From positions 1 to 64,000 of the forward strand of contig NZ_JAENHO010000016.1 of NCBI RefSeq assembly GCF_016785085.1: 64,000 nt of DNA. The letters run 5' to 3'. Positions 49,909-64,000 of the stretch are shown here, in pieces. The stretch's first letter is position 1; each line of letters starts with the position of its first letter. The notes below the pieces were generated by a model. That model saw only the letters and a program-made list of their open reading frames with translations, did no database searches and had not been told where the DNA came from. This DNA is from Paractinoplanes lichenicola (GTDB taxonomy: Bacteria; Actinomycetota; Actinomycetes; Mycobacteriales; Micromonosporaceae). The position numbers were made by a program, and so were the translations under genes.

Positions 49909-51945
49909 TCAGGCGTCGTTTCTGAGGACCAGGATGGCGATGTCGTCGCGGGGTTCTTCGACCGAGAAGTTGATCGTGGTGGAGCGGAGGCGGGCGGCCA
50001 TGACCTCGGCTGGGTAGCCGGCCAGGGGGCCCGCCGCGTCGCGGAGACGGGCTGTGCCGAAGAGCTCGCGGCCGCGGCGGCGCTCGGTCACGCCGTCGGT
50101 GTAGAAGATCAGGCTGTCGCCCGGCTGGAGGCGGACCTCGACGTCGGGTGAGGTGATCGACTCGAGCAGGCCCAGCGCCGTGCCGCCCTCGCCCACGAAC
50201 GACGTCTTGCCGTCCGCATGCACCAGCACCGCCCGGTCGTGGCCGGCCAGATGCAGGCCGACCTCGAGCACCCCGTCCTGCGAGCGCGTCACCGAGGCCA
50301 TCGCCAGCGTGCAGTAGCGCCCGCCGCCCCGCTGCACCAGTGTCTTGTTGACCCGGCAGAGGATCTCGACCATCGGCTTGCCGTCGTCGACGAGGATGCG
50401 GATCACGTCGCGGACCAGGCCGGTCACCGTCGCCGCCTGCACGCCCTTGCCGGAGACGTCGCCGACGACCACGATCCAGCTGTCGGGGCCCGACGGCACC
50501 ACGTCGTAGAAGTCGCCGCCGACCTCGGAGCCGGTCGGCACGTATTCCGCGGCGAACCCGACGCCCTCGACCTTGGGCAGCGCGGGCGGCAGCAGGGAGG
50601 CCTGGAGCGTACGGGCGACCTTGTGCCTTTCGTCGTGGATGCGGGCGTTGTCGATGGCCAGGGCCGCGCGCCGGGCGACGTCCTCGAGCACGTTGACCTC
50701 GTCGGCGTCGTGCCGGATGCGGTGGTGCCGGCCCACGGCCAGCGTGCCGAGCCGGACGCCCCGGGCCACCAGCGGCACCGCGAAGCCCTCGGTCGGCGCG
50801 CCCAGCATCACCTGGGTGCCGAGGCGGGAAGCCTCTTCGAGCCGGGTCAGGATCGAGTCGGGCCCGGTCTCGGCCAGCGTGTCGTGCAGCTGCGGCAGCG
50901 CGGACTCGTCGGTGTGGGTGGCCGCCGCGAGCTGCAGCCGGCCCCACGCGTCGGTGGTGTGCACGGCGCACCACTGGCCCAGCCGGGGCACCACCAGCTG
51001 CGGGATCAGCGCCATCGTGAGGTTGACGTCGAGCGACTGGGCGAGCAGCTCGCTGGCCTCGGCCAGGAAGGTCAGCCAGGTCTGCCGGCGCAGGTCGGTG
51101 CGGCGCAGCCGATCGTTCTCCAGATGGAGCGAGAAACGCTCGGCGACCAGCGTGGCCAGCGGCTGGGCGAAGCCGATCGGGGAGGCGTCGAGCTCCAACT
51201 CTCCCGAATACGGCCGCTGGACGGTCAGCGGCACCCGGATCGTGTCGGCGTCGTCGCGCGGGGCCCGGCCGTAGCGGGCAAGCAGGTGGCGGCCGCCGCC
51301 GTCGCCGCGGTCGAGCCGGATCACCCCGCCCGCCGCGCCGGTCAGCCGGGCCAGCTGGGCCAGCAGGTCGGCCGCGAACTCGGCCACGCCCTCCTCGGAG
51401 TGGCGCTCGGGGTTGACCTGCAGCAGCATCGTGAGCGCGCCGACGCTGGGCGTGTCGTCCTCGACCACCGTGGCCACGGCCGGCACCACCGCGGTCGGCC
51501 GGTCGGAGGGCTCGGCCTCGAGCCGGAACCACACGCCCTTGCCGGTGCCCTCGTGCACCGTGCCCCAGCGGCTCGCGAAGTGGTCGACCAGCAGCAGGCC
51601 CCGCCCGCGCTCGGCCACCTCGCCGATGTCGACGCTCTCGTTGCGCGGCCCGACGGCCAGCTGCTCGACCGGGCCGGGCGCGAAGTCGGTGACCGTCACC
51701 GTGAGCCCGGTGCCGTCGGCGCGAACTTCTATGTCGAGCTCGGTGTTGGCGTGGACCACCGCATTGGTGGAAAGCTCAGTGGTCAGCAGCAGTGCCTCGT
51801 TGAGGAGGGATTCGAGCCCCGCCTCCTCGAGGACCGAGCGCACCAGCGCGCGCGCAGCCGCCGGCGTCCGCCGGTCGTTGGGCAGCCGGACGCGCCGGAC
51901 CAGCCCACCCGCCGGGGTGTCCGAGATCGCATCGGCCACTGACAC
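49909..51945 (-). CDS. PP2C phosphatase with anti-sigma-type HATPase and GAF domains
   Basis: Encodes 678 residues from GTG 51945 with AGAGGA upstream. Domains: RsbW-like HATPase about 10-150 (LLLTTELSTNAVVHANTELD, VAERGRGLLLVDHFASRWGT), a diverged middle domain, GAF about 270-430, and SpoIIE/RsbU-type PP2C about 455-678 (TGSEVGGDFYDV, VVGDVSGKGVQAATVTGL, FYTDGVTERR). Would both hold and reset a partner-switching module. Divergent from the giant HAMP kinase, so the two are likely linked. Confidence 0.92.
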   Translation of the reverse strand: MSVADAISDTPAGGLVRRVRLPNDRRTPAAARALVRSVLEEAGLESLLNEALLLTTELSTNAVVHANTELDIEVRADGTGLTVTVTDFAPGPVEQLAVGPRNESVDIGEVAERGRGLLLVDHFASRWGTVHEGTGKGVWFRLEAEPSDRPTAVVPAVATVVEDDTPSVGALTMLLQVNPERHSEEGVAEFAADLLAQLARLTGAAGGVIRLDRGDGGGRHLLARYGRAPRDDADTIRVPLTVQRPYSGELELDASPIGFAQPLATLVAERFSLHLENDRLRRTDLRRQTWLTFLAEASELLAQSLDVNLTMALIPQLVVPRLGQWCAVHTTDAWGRLQLAAATHTDESALPQLHDTLAETGPDSILTRLEEASRLGTQVMLGAPTEGFAVPLVARGVRLGTLAVGRHHRIRHDADEVNVLEDVARRAALAIDNARIHDERHKVARTLQASLLPPALPKVEGVGFAAEYVPTGSEVGGDFYDVVPSGPDSWIVVVGDVSGKGVQAATVTGLVRDVIRILVDDGKPMVEILCRVNKTLVQRGGGRYCTLAMASVTRSQDGVLEVGLHLAGHDRAVLVHADGKTSFVGEGGTALGLLESITSPDVEVRLQPGDSLIFYTDGVTERRRGRELFGTARLRDAAGPLAGYPAEVMAARLRSTTINFSVEEPRDDIAILVLRNDA

Positions 51946-52059
51946 GCATGCATCCTCTCCTGTAGGTGGGCTCGTGCACAAAGTCGTCTCTCGCATTGAC
52001 CCGGTCGGGCGAGAGAGGATAGGTAGCCCACGCCGGATGGACAGCGAGTGAGGACCAGC

Positions 52060-56466
<4,407 letters not shown>

Positions 56467-56488
56467 TAGGTCCACGGAGGGGAGCACA

Positions 56489-57037
56489 GTGGCGGAGCGC
56501 GCGAAGGCCCTGCTGGTCGACGACCGCAAGGACAACCTGCTCGCCCTGGAGGCCATCCTTCAGGGCCTGCCGGTGACGGCCGTGGCGGTCGAGAGCGGCG
56601 AGGCGGCGCTCAAGCAGCTGCTCACCGACGATTTCGCGGTGATTCTGCTCGATGCCCAGATGCCCAACATGGACGGCTTCGAGACGGCCGGCCACATCAA
56701 GCGGCGCGAGCGCACCCGGCACGTGCCGATCCTGTTCCTCACCGCCGCCGACCGCGACGCCCAGCTCGCGCTGCGGGGCTACGCGGTCGGCGCGGTGGAC
56801 TATCTGACCAAGCCGTTCGACCCGTGGGTGCTGCGGGCCAAGGTCAGCATCTTCGTCGACCTGTGGAACAAGACGCAGCAGCTCAAGGCCCAGTCCGAGG
56901 CGTCCCGCGAGCGCGAGTCGCAGTGGCAGCGGCTCACCGACACGGTCGACGAGGCGGCCCGGGTGCTGCGTTCCGGCGGTGACGACGCCGCCGGCGAGGC
57001 GCTGGCCCTCCTGGAGAAGGCCCGCTGGGGCAACTGA
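56489..57037 (+). CDS. Response regulator partner of the HAMP kinase
   Basis: Encodes 182 residues from a GTG with GGAGGGGAG upstream. Receiver domain 1-125: DD (11-12), D55 (ILLDAQMPNMDG), conserved T (FLTAAD) and K (YLTKPFD). The C-terminal 60 residues form a helix rich in charge and no DNA-binding domain, so output is by protein contact. 22 bp after the kinase gene. Its stop abuts the stop of the convergent thioredoxin gene. Confidence 0.92.
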   Translation: MAERAKALLVDDRKDNLLALEAILQGLPVTAVAVESGEAALKQLLTDDFAVILLDAQMPNMDGFETAGHIKRRERTRHVPILFLTAADRDAQLALRGYAVGAVDYLTKPFDPWVLRAKVSIFVDLWNKTQQLKAQSEASRERESQWQRLTDTVDEAARVLRSGGDDAAGEALALLEKARWGN

Positions 57038-57385
57038 TCAAACATTCGCGTACGGCGTGAGGGCGTTGGCCAGCAGCGGCCGGAGCACCGACTTCGGCCG
57101 CGCGCCGACCAGCCGCTGGGTCACCACCCCGTTCTGAAAGATCAGCAGGGTCGGGAGCGACATGATCCCGTACGCGCGGGAAGTCTCCGGATTCTCGTCG
57201 GCGTTCAGCGTGGTGATGATCAGGCGCCCGGCGAACTCGGGCTGCAGTTCGGCCAGTGTCCGGGCCATGGGTCCGCACGGCGGGCACCACTCGGCCCAGA
57301 CGTCGACGGCGACCGGAACGCCGGCCTCGGCGAGGTAGGGGCCGATGGTGGCATCGGTCAGGGCTGGCAGGTCTGGGTGTGACAT
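57038..57385 (-). CDS. Thioredoxin
   Basis: Encodes 115 residues. Active site W33-C34-P-P-C37 (the canonical motif is WCGPC), cis-proline segment MSLPTLLIF. Cytoplasmic disulfide reductase. It overlaps the 3' end of the MerR gene by 28 bp, so both are in one transcript and the regulator probably senses thiol or metal stress. Confidence 0.94.
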   Translation of the reverse strand: MSHPDLPALTDATIGPYLAEAGVPVAVDVWAEWCPPCGPMARTLAELQPEFAGRLIITTLNADENPETSRAYGIMSLPTLLIFQNGVVTQRLVGARPKSVLRPLLANALTPYANV

Positions 57386-57747
57386 GGCGACTCCCGGTGT
57401 GCGACGGCCTCGGTCAACTGGGCGCGCAACTGCTGCCGGATGTCGGTGAGCTGCTCGATGTAGCCGTCCACTTCGGCCAGCTTGCGACGCAGCACCAGCA
57501 CCGAGTCGGGGCAGACATGACCCGAGTCGTTCCCGGCTCGCAGGCACGCGACGAAGGGCCGGATGTCTTCGAGCGCGAAGCCCGCCGCCAGCAGCGAGCG
57601 GATCTCGTGCACCACGCGCAGCTCGGCGTCGTCGTACTGGCGATACCCGTTCGCGTCACGGCCGGCTCGCACCAGGCCGTGCTGCTCGTAATAGCGCAGC
57701 GTGCGTGTGCTGGTGCCCGCGCGTGACGCCAACTCCCCGATCAACAT
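57358..57747 (-). CDS. MerR-family regulator with cysteine-rich effector region
   Basis: Encodes 129 residues from ATG 57747 (AGGGGG 6 nt upstream; a GTG at 57768 is possible). DNA-binding start LIGELASRAGTSTRTLRYYE QHGLV, then a dimer helix. Cysteines in VACLRAGNDSGHVCP and in the tail SPCHTQTC could bind metal or sense redox state. First gene of a pair with thioredoxin. Confidence 0.9.
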   Translation of the reverse strand: MLIGELASRAGTSTRTLRYYEQHGLVRAGRDANGYRQYDDAELRVVHEIRSLLAAGFALEDIRPFVACLRAGNDSGHVCPDSVLVLRRKLAEVDGYIEQLTDIRQQLRAQLTEAVAHRESPCHTQTCQP

Positions 57748-57781
57748 CCGGTGCCCCCTCGTCGTCACCCGACGCTAGGCG

Positions 57782-57797
57782 TTGACACCGGCGTCAA
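57782..57797 (-). promoter_or_regulatory. Probable MerR operator
   Basis: TTGACACCGGCGTCAA is a near-perfect 16-bp inverted repeat (one mismatch pair) 35 bp upstream of the regulator start, where MerR proteins usually bind their own promoter. Confidence 0.6.
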
Positions 57798-57805
57798 GGC
57801 AAGGC

Positions 57806-58132
57806 TCAGGCGGTGCTGCTGATCATCAGGGCGCTGCGCAGTCCCGTGATATCGAGCACTCGCAGCAGGAAGTCGCCGACGTTGGCCAGAGACAGGACAG
57901 AACGGGCATGCTGCGCCTTGCGGCTGAGCACCACGAGCGTGCCCAGGCCCTGGGAATCGCAGAAGGTCACCCCGGCCATGTCGAGCACGATGCGGGCCGG
58001 CGGCTCGGCCAGTGTCTCGTTGACCAGCGCCGACAGGTTCGCGACGGTGAGCACGTCGATCTCCCCGGCGAGGTGGAAGATGACCTCGTCGGGTGCGTGC
58101 TCAGTCGTGATCGACAGCTCGGGTCGCTCCAC
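57806..58132 (-). CDS. STAS-domain anti-sigma factor antagonist, second copy
   Basis: Encodes 108 residues from a GTG. Single STAS domain with S60 in FCDSQGLGTLVV; the phosphorylation motif is DSQGL instead of DSTGL. It lies 59 bp upstream of the MerR gene in the same direction, with the MerR operator between them. Likely another input or output of the partner-switching network. Confidence 0.9.
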   Translation of the reverse strand: MERPELSITTEHAPDEVIFHLAGEIDVLTVANLSALVNETLAEPPARIVLDMAGVTFCDSQGLGTLVVLSRKAQHARSVLSLANVGDFLLRVLDITGLRSALMISSTA

Positions 58133-58290
58133 GCGGTCAGCCTATCGCCTGTGCGCATGTTCGGCCTGTTGGGCTCGGCCGTATCGGGGCGATCCCGACA
58201 TCCCCGATTGCCGCATTCGGCCATCCTCGGGTGATGTGAGGAACCCTCTTGAGATTCTTGCCGGACCGCGCTGACACAATGGGAGCCGCT

Positions 58291-59618
<1,328 letters not shown>

Positions 59619-59622
<4 letters not shown>

Positions 59623-60266
59623 CCAAGACAACCGTCCACGTGCTTCGGCACGGTGAGGTTTTCAACCCGAACAAGATCCTGTACGGGCGGCTGCCCGACT
59701 TCCACCTGTCGGAGCTCGGCGTGCAGATGGCCAAGGCGGCCGCCGAGGCGCTGCGCGAGCGGGACGTCACCCACGTCGTGGCCAGCCCGCTCGATCGCGC
59801 ACAGGAGACCGCGGTGCCGATCGCGGCCGAGTTCGAGCTCGACATCGCCACCGACTCGCGGCTGATCGAGAGCGCCAACTATTTCGAGGGCAAGAAGGTC
59901 TCGGTCGGCGACGGCGCGCTCACCAACCCCCGGCACTGGTGGGTGCTGCGCGACCCGATCACGCCCTCCTGGGGCGAGGCATACCTGGTCATCGCGCAGC
60001 GCATGTTCGCCGCGGTGCAGACGGCCCGGGTCGCCGCCGAGGGGCACGAGGCCGTCTGCGTCTCGCATCAACTGCCGATCTGGACGCTGAGGCGCTATAT
60101 AGAGAAGAAGCGCCTGTGGCACGACCCGCGCCGCCGCCAGTGCGGGCTGGCCAGCCTCACCTCGTTCCGCTTCGAGGGTTCCAAGGTCGTCGGGATCGAT
60201 TACTCCGAGCCCGCCGCCCACCTCGTGGCCCTCTCCGCGACTGCCAAGACCGCCAAGGGAGCTTGA
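59619..60266 (+). CDS. Histidine phosphatase (phosphoglycerate mutase-like)
   Basis: Encodes 215 residues. Phospho-histidine motif VLRHGEV with H11; second catalytic histidine in CVSHQLPIW; ASPLDRAQETA. The gene regularly sits between hemL and the cytochrome c genes in actinobacteria. Substrate unknown. Confidence 0.9.
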
Positions 60267-60268
60267 CC

Positions 60269-60823
60269 ATGCGCCGCCTCGCCGCAGTCCTGGCCACCGC
60301 CGCCGTCACGGCCGGTGTCCTCGCCGGATGCAGCGGGGAGAACTGGACCGACAAGTGCGCGACCACCGACGGCGTGGTCGAGTGCGCGCCCGGCCAGCGC
60401 ACGGCGGTCAAGCCGGTCAGCGGCGAGCTGCTCGACGGCGGGTCGTACGACCTGAGCCAGGACAAGGGCAAGGTCGTGGTGGTCAACTTCTGGGGGTCGT
60501 GGTGCGCGCCCTGCCGGGCCGAGGCCGACGACCTGGAGAGCACGTTCCAGGCCACCAAGGACAAGAACGTCACGTTCCTCGGGGTGAACTCGCGCGACGA
60601 CAAGGACGCCGCCCGCGAGTTCGAGCGGGGCCGGGTGACCTATCCGAGCCTCTACGACTTCGAGGGCAAGCTCGGCCTGCAGTTCGACGTGACCAACACG
60701 GCCATGCCGTCCACGCTGATCATCGATCGGCAGGGCCGGATCGCCGTCGCCATCCGCAAGGCGACCACGGCCACCCAGCTCCGGCCGCTGGTGGAAAGGG
60801 TGGCCGCGGAGGGGAACGGCTGA
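60269..60823 (+). CDS. TlpA/ResA-like thiol-disulfide lipoprotein
   Basis: Encodes 184 residues. Lipoprotein signal with lipobox LAGC (C21). Thioredoxin fold with VVNFWGSWCAPC (C79, C82) and cis-proline in TAMPSTLII. Reduces the haem-binding cysteines of apocytochrome c outside the membrane, using electrons from CcdA encoded next. Confidence 0.92.
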   Translation: MRRLAAVLATAAVTAGVLAGCSGENWTDKCATTDGVVECAPGQRTAVKPVSGELLDGGSYDLSQDKGKVVVVNFWGSWCAPCRAEADDLESTFQATKDKNVTFLGVNSRDDKDAAREFERGRVTYPSLYDFEGKLGLQFDVTNTAMPSTLIIDRQGRIAVAIRKATTATQLRPLVERVAAEGNG

Positions 60824-61626
60824 TGGGCGAGAGCTTCGCCGGAATCGCCGGCACCGGGCCGCTGCTGCTGGCGATCGGCGTGGCCGCGCTGGCCGGCCTG
60901 GTCAGCATCCTGTCCCCGTGCGTCCTGCCGCTGCTGCCGGGCTATCTGTCCTATGTGACGGGCCTGGCCGGCTCCGATCTGGACAAATCGCCTGATGCGC
61001 CTTCGTCAGGCGGCGGGGTGCAGACCTTGACCCGGTCCAGGGTGGCCGGCAAGGGCCGGGTGCTGGCCGGCACGAGCCTGTTCGTGCTCGGCTTCACCGT
61101 CGTCTTCACCCTGCTCACGACGGCCGTGGCCAACCTCACCTTCCTCGTACGCCATCAGGACGTGCTCAACATCGTCCTCGGTGTCCTGATCATCGGGCTC
61201 GGCGTGGCCTACCTGGGCTGGATCCCCGGCCTGCAGCGCGAGGCCCGATTCTCGAAGCTGCCCGCGGCCGGCCTGCTGGGCGCGCCGGTCTTCGGGGCGA
61301 TCTTCGCGTTCTCGTGGATCCCGTGCGTCGGCCCGACCCTGGGCGCGGTCATGCTGCTCGCCTCGACGACCGGGCAGACCGACCGCGCCGTGATCCTGGC
61401 GGTGGCGTACAGCCTGGGTCTGGGTGTTCCGTTCGTGCTCTTCGGCCTGTTCTTCCGCAAGCTGCTCGGGGTGTTCCGCGCGATCCGCCGCAACAGCCAG
61501 TGGGTCACGCGCATCGGTGGCGTGCTGCTCATCCTGGTCGGGCTGACCCTGGTCACCGGCGGCTGGAACCACTTCATGGTGTGGCTGCGGGTCACCTTCG
61601 ACTTCGGCGGGGGGACGTGGCTGTGA
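60823..61626 (+). CDS. ccdA: Cytochrome c biogenesis protein CcdA
   Basis: Encodes 267 residues with six membrane helices. Redox cysteines C33 (LSPCVLPLLPGY) and C168 (WIPCVGPTLG). Carries electrons from cytoplasmic thioredoxin across the membrane to the TlpA-like protein. Starts on the last base of the upstream stop and overlaps resB by 4 bp. Confidence 0.95.
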   Translation: MGESFAGIAGTGPLLLAIGVAALAGLVSILSPCVLPLLPGYLSYVTGLAGSDLDKSPDAPSSGGGVQTLTRSRVAGKGRVLAGTSLFVLGFTVVFTLLTTAVANLTFLVRHQDVLNIVLGVLIIGLGVAYLGWIPGLQREARFSKLPAAGLLGAPVFGAIFAFSWIPCVGPTLGAVMLLASTTGQTDRAVILAVAYSLGLGVPFVLFGLFFRKLLGVFRAIRRNSQWVTRIGGVLLILVGLTLVTGGWNHFMVWLRVTFDFGGGTWL

Positions 61627-63245
61627 CAGTCATCGAGGAGCGCCAGGCGCCCGCGTCGTCCCCGCCGCCACGTCGCCCCAACCGGGCCTGGGCGCTGCTG
61701 CGCAACTCGTGGCGGCAACTGACCAGCATGCGTACGGCGTTGGTGCTGCTCTTCCTGCTGGCGATCGCGGCCATCCCGGGCTCGGTCTTCCCGCAGCGCT
61801 CGGTCAACGCCGAACGGGTCACGCAGTACTACCAGGCCCACCCCGACCTGGCCCCCTGGCTCGAGCGGCTGGGCGGCTTCTCGGTCTACGCCTCGCCCTG
61901 GTTCGCCTCGATCTATCTGCTGCTGTTCACGTCGCTGATCGGCTGTGTCGTGCCGCGGCTGCTCGACCACGTGCGCGCGCTGCGGCAGGCCCCGCCCGAC
62001 GCGCCCAAGCGGCTCGACCGCCTGCCCCAGAGCGCCCCGCAGTGGTCGCGGAGCGGCGCGCCGGCCGAGGTCGCCCGGAGCGTCGCCGAGGGCCTGCGCC
62101 GCCGCCGGTTCCGCACCAAGCTGCGGCAGCGCGACGACGGCAGCTGGACGGTCTCGGCCGAGAAGGGCTACCTCAAGGAGACCGGCAACCTGCTGTTCCA
62201 CACCGCCCTGCTGGCCGTGCTGATCGGCGTGGGGTTCGGCCACTGGTACGGCTGGCACGCCAACCGGATCCTCATCGGCGGCAACGAGATGGGCTTCTGC
62301 AACACGCTCACCCAGTACGACGACTCCACCCTCGGCCCCCGCGTCCACCCCGCCGACCTGCCGGTCTTCTGCCTGCGGCTGAGCGACTTCGACGCGTCGT
62401 TCCAGGAGACCGGCCAGCCCAAGAGCTTCTCGGCCACGGTGCAGGTCAGTCAGGACAACAGCCCGTACGAGACCCGCAAGTTCACGGTCAACGACCCGCT
62501 GCGGCTCGACGAGGCGAACGTCTATCTGCTCGGCCACGGCTACGCGCCGGTCCTGAAATACACCGACCGCTTCGGTGTCTCGCAGACCAAGATCGTGCCG
62601 TTCCTGCCGATGGACGCCATGCAGACCAGCGAGGGCGTCGCGCAGTTCCCCGACGTCAACATCGACCCCAAGACCGACAAACGGGACCCGACGCTGCAGG
62701 TGGGCTTCGAGGGGATGTATCTGCCGACCGCGCCCACCGACGGCACCGCGCGCTCGATCTTCCCGGCCGAGAACAACCCGATGCTCTACCTCAGCGCGTA
62801 CCGTGGCGACCTGGGGCTCGACGTCGGCACCCCGGGCTCGGTCTACTCGCTCAACCAGGGCCAGATCGCGAGCGGCGACCTAAAGAAGGTCAGCGACGCC
62901 CGGCCGTACGCGCTGAAGCTGGGCGGCACGTGGACGCTCGACGACGGCAGCAAGCTCGAGTTCGTCGGCACCCGCCCGTTCGCCACGCTGTCCATCCGGC
63001 ACGACCCCACCCAGGCGCTGGCGCTGGCCGGCGCGGTGGCCGGTCTGCTCGGCCTGATGCTCTCGCTGGCCGGTCATCGGCGGCGGGTGTGGTTCACCGT
63101 CCAGGAGAATGCCGACCTGGCGGGTTCGCCGGGATCCTCCGGCGGTACGTTGGTGACGGCCGGTGGACTCCCGCGCACCGACTATCCCGGTTTCTCCGAC
63201 GAGTTCAAGGCTCTGGTGAAGGCCGCCGAGGAAGGGACGCCCTGA
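61623..63245 (+). CDS. resB: Cytochrome c biogenesis protein ResB
   Basis: Encodes 540 residues from a GTG inside the ccdA stop. ResB family: three N-terminal membrane helices (LLFLLAIAAIPGSVFPQR, IYLLLFTSLIGCVVPRLLDH, LLFHTALLAVLIGVGF), a large outside domain, and a final helix LALAGAVAGLLGLMLSLAG. With CcsB it forms the haem export and ligation complex of system II. Confidence 0.94.
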   Translation: MTVIEERQAPASSPPPRRPNRAWALLRNSWRQLTSMRTALVLLFLLAIAAIPGSVFPQRSVNAERVTQYYQAHPDLAPWLERLGGFSVYASPWFASIYLLLFTSLIGCVVPRLLDHVRALRQAPPDAPKRLDRLPQSAPQWSRSGAPAEVARSVAEGLRRRRFRTKLRQRDDGSWTVSAEKGYLKETGNLLFHTALLAVLIGVGFGHWYGWHANRILIGGNEMGFCNTLTQYDDSTLGPRVHPADLPVFCLRLSDFDASFQETGQPKSFSATVQVSQDNSPYETRKFTVNDPLRLDEANVYLLGHGYAPVLKYTDRFGVSQTKIVPFLPMDAMQTSEGVAQFPDVNIDPKTDKRDPTLQVGFEGMYLPTAPTDGTARSIFPAENNPMLYLSAYRGDLGLDVGTPGSVYSLNQGQIASGDLKKVSDARPYALKLGGTWTLDDGSKLEFVGTRPFATLSIRHDPTQALALAGAVAGLLGLMLSLAGHRRRVWFTVQENADLAGSPGSSGGTLVTAGGLPRTDYPGFSDEFKALVKAAEEGTP

Positions 63246-64000
63246 TGGCGGAGTTGTCGAATCAGCTGATGGCGGCGGCCGTCCTGCTGTACCTGGCCGC
63301 GATGATCTGTTACGCGGGGGAGTACGCGTTCGGCAAGCGCAGCCGCGTCGGCCGCGCCGCCGTGCGCCCGGCCAAGCAGCTCGTGGGCGCCGGAGCCCCG
63401 GTCGATCCGGTCCCGGACGACGTGGAGCCACCCGTCACCGCGAAGCGCGACCGCGGCGAGCTGGTCGGCAAGATCGCCGTCGGGCTCAACGTCGTCGCCG
63501 TGCTGCTGCACCTCGGCGGCCTGGTCACCCGCGGGGTCGCGGCCGACCGGATGCCGTGGGGCAACATGTACGAATACATCCTGGCCACCACGTTCATCGC
63601 CTCGGCGGTGTGGATCGGGATCGTGCTCGCCCGCCCGGCCGTGCGGCACCTGGGCCTGTTCGCCGCGCTCGCGCTGGTCGTCATGCTCGGCGCGGCCAGC
63701 ATGATCGCCTATACCCCGGTCGGCCCGCTGGTGCCCGCGCTCCACTCGTACTGGTTCATCATCCACGTGTCGACGATCATCATCGGCTCCGGCATCTTCC
63801 TGATCGGCGCCGTGCCGGCCGCGATGTTCCTCATCCGCAACGGGTACGACGAGGGCAAGCGCCGCTTCCCGTACACGCTGGGCAAGCACGTGCCCAACGC
63901 CGTCTCCCTCGAGCGCCTGACCTTCCGCCTGCACGCGTTCGCGTTCCCGCTGTTCACCTTTGGCGCGCTGATCGCGGGCCCGATCTGGGCCGAGGCGTCC
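63245..64000 (+). CDS. ccsB: Cytochrome c biogenesis protein CcsB/ResC, 5' part
   Basis: The first 252 codons are in the window and the frame is open at the end. ATG 63245 shares its first base with the resB stop. Membrane helices include LMAAAVLLYLAAMICYAGEY, VGLNVVAVLLHLGGLVTRG and FIIHVSTIIIGSGIFLIGA. PWGNMYEYILATTFIASAVW matches the family's haem-handling region (the WWD-type domain should follow beyond the window). Confidence 0.93.
   Translation, partial: MAELSNQLMAAAVLLYLAAMICYAGEYAFGKRSRVGRAAVRPAKQLVGAGAPVDPVPDDVEPPVTAKRDRGELVGKIAVGLNVVAVLLHLGGLVTRGVAADRMPWGNMYEYILATTFIASAVWIGIVLARPAVRHLGLFAALALVVMLGAASMIAYTPVGPLVPALHSYWFIIHVSTIIIGSGIFLIGAVPAAMFLIRNGYDEGKRRFPYTLGKHVPNAVSLERLTFRLHAFAFPLFTFGALIAGPIWAEAS

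Overview
The window is high-GC DNA with frequent GTG starts, many 1-4 bp stop/start overlaps between genes, a tRNA gene without an encoded CCA end, and gene families typical of filamentous actinobacteria. Family content (beta-propeller phytase, ALF-repeat secreted proteins, CGNR/ABATE zinc-finger proteins, a rsbRST stressosome module, MgtA/PimC-like glycosyltransferases) points to Micromonosporaceae, most likely Actinoplanes or a close relative. The genus is an inference from family knowledge, not the result of a search.

Layout. 1-150: 3' end of a 5S rRNA gene and its terminator, so a rRNA operon lies to the left. 0.2-7 kb: secreted phytase, ECF sigma factor divergent from a membrane Ser/Thr kinase, a lipoprotein, two coupled GT4 glycosyltransferases and a small secreted protein. 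7.1-12 kb: three secreted ALF-repeat proteins, two of them translationally coupled paralogues with different C-terminal sugar-binding-like modules. 12.1 kb: tRNA-Lys(TTT). 12.4-16.5 kb: a small membrane protein with a NarL-type two-component system, small proteins, and a CGNR regulator divergent from a flavin-binding protein across two palindromes. 16.5-18.9 kb: a 153-bp hairpin element followed by a type II restriction-modification pair. 19-25.7 kb: GH19 chitinase, secreted peptidase, two decayed regulators, secreted esterase, universal stress protein. 25.6-31.1 kb: glycerol catabolism locus with two glycerol kinases around an IclR regulator, plus GlpD. 31.2-32.5 kb: AbiEii-like toxin and XRE antitoxin next to a gene relic. 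32.5-37.7 kb: TPR protein, SthA, second CGNR protein, zf-HC2 membrane protein, a small gene under a perfect LexA-type box, MscL.

37.8-58.1 kb is dominated by signal transduction: a STAS antagonist, then six genes in one direction (rsbR, rsbS, rsbT, a kinase/PP2C fusion, a histidine kinase, a response regulator-PP2C), of which every junction but one overlaps by four bases; then a frameshifted FG-GAP protein, oligopeptidase B, a GlcE-like oxidase, a DHFR-like reductase, a GAF/PP2C phosphatase, a HAMP-array hybrid kinase of about 1468 residues with its response regulator, thioredoxin with a MerR regulator, and another STAS protein. Together these look like a partner-switching network controlling an alternative sigma factor that is not in the window.

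58.3-64 kb: hemL, a histidine phosphatase, a TlpA-like lipoprotein, ccdA, resB and ccsB (cut by the window end) form one coupled operon for tetrapyrrole synthesis and system II cytochrome c maturation.
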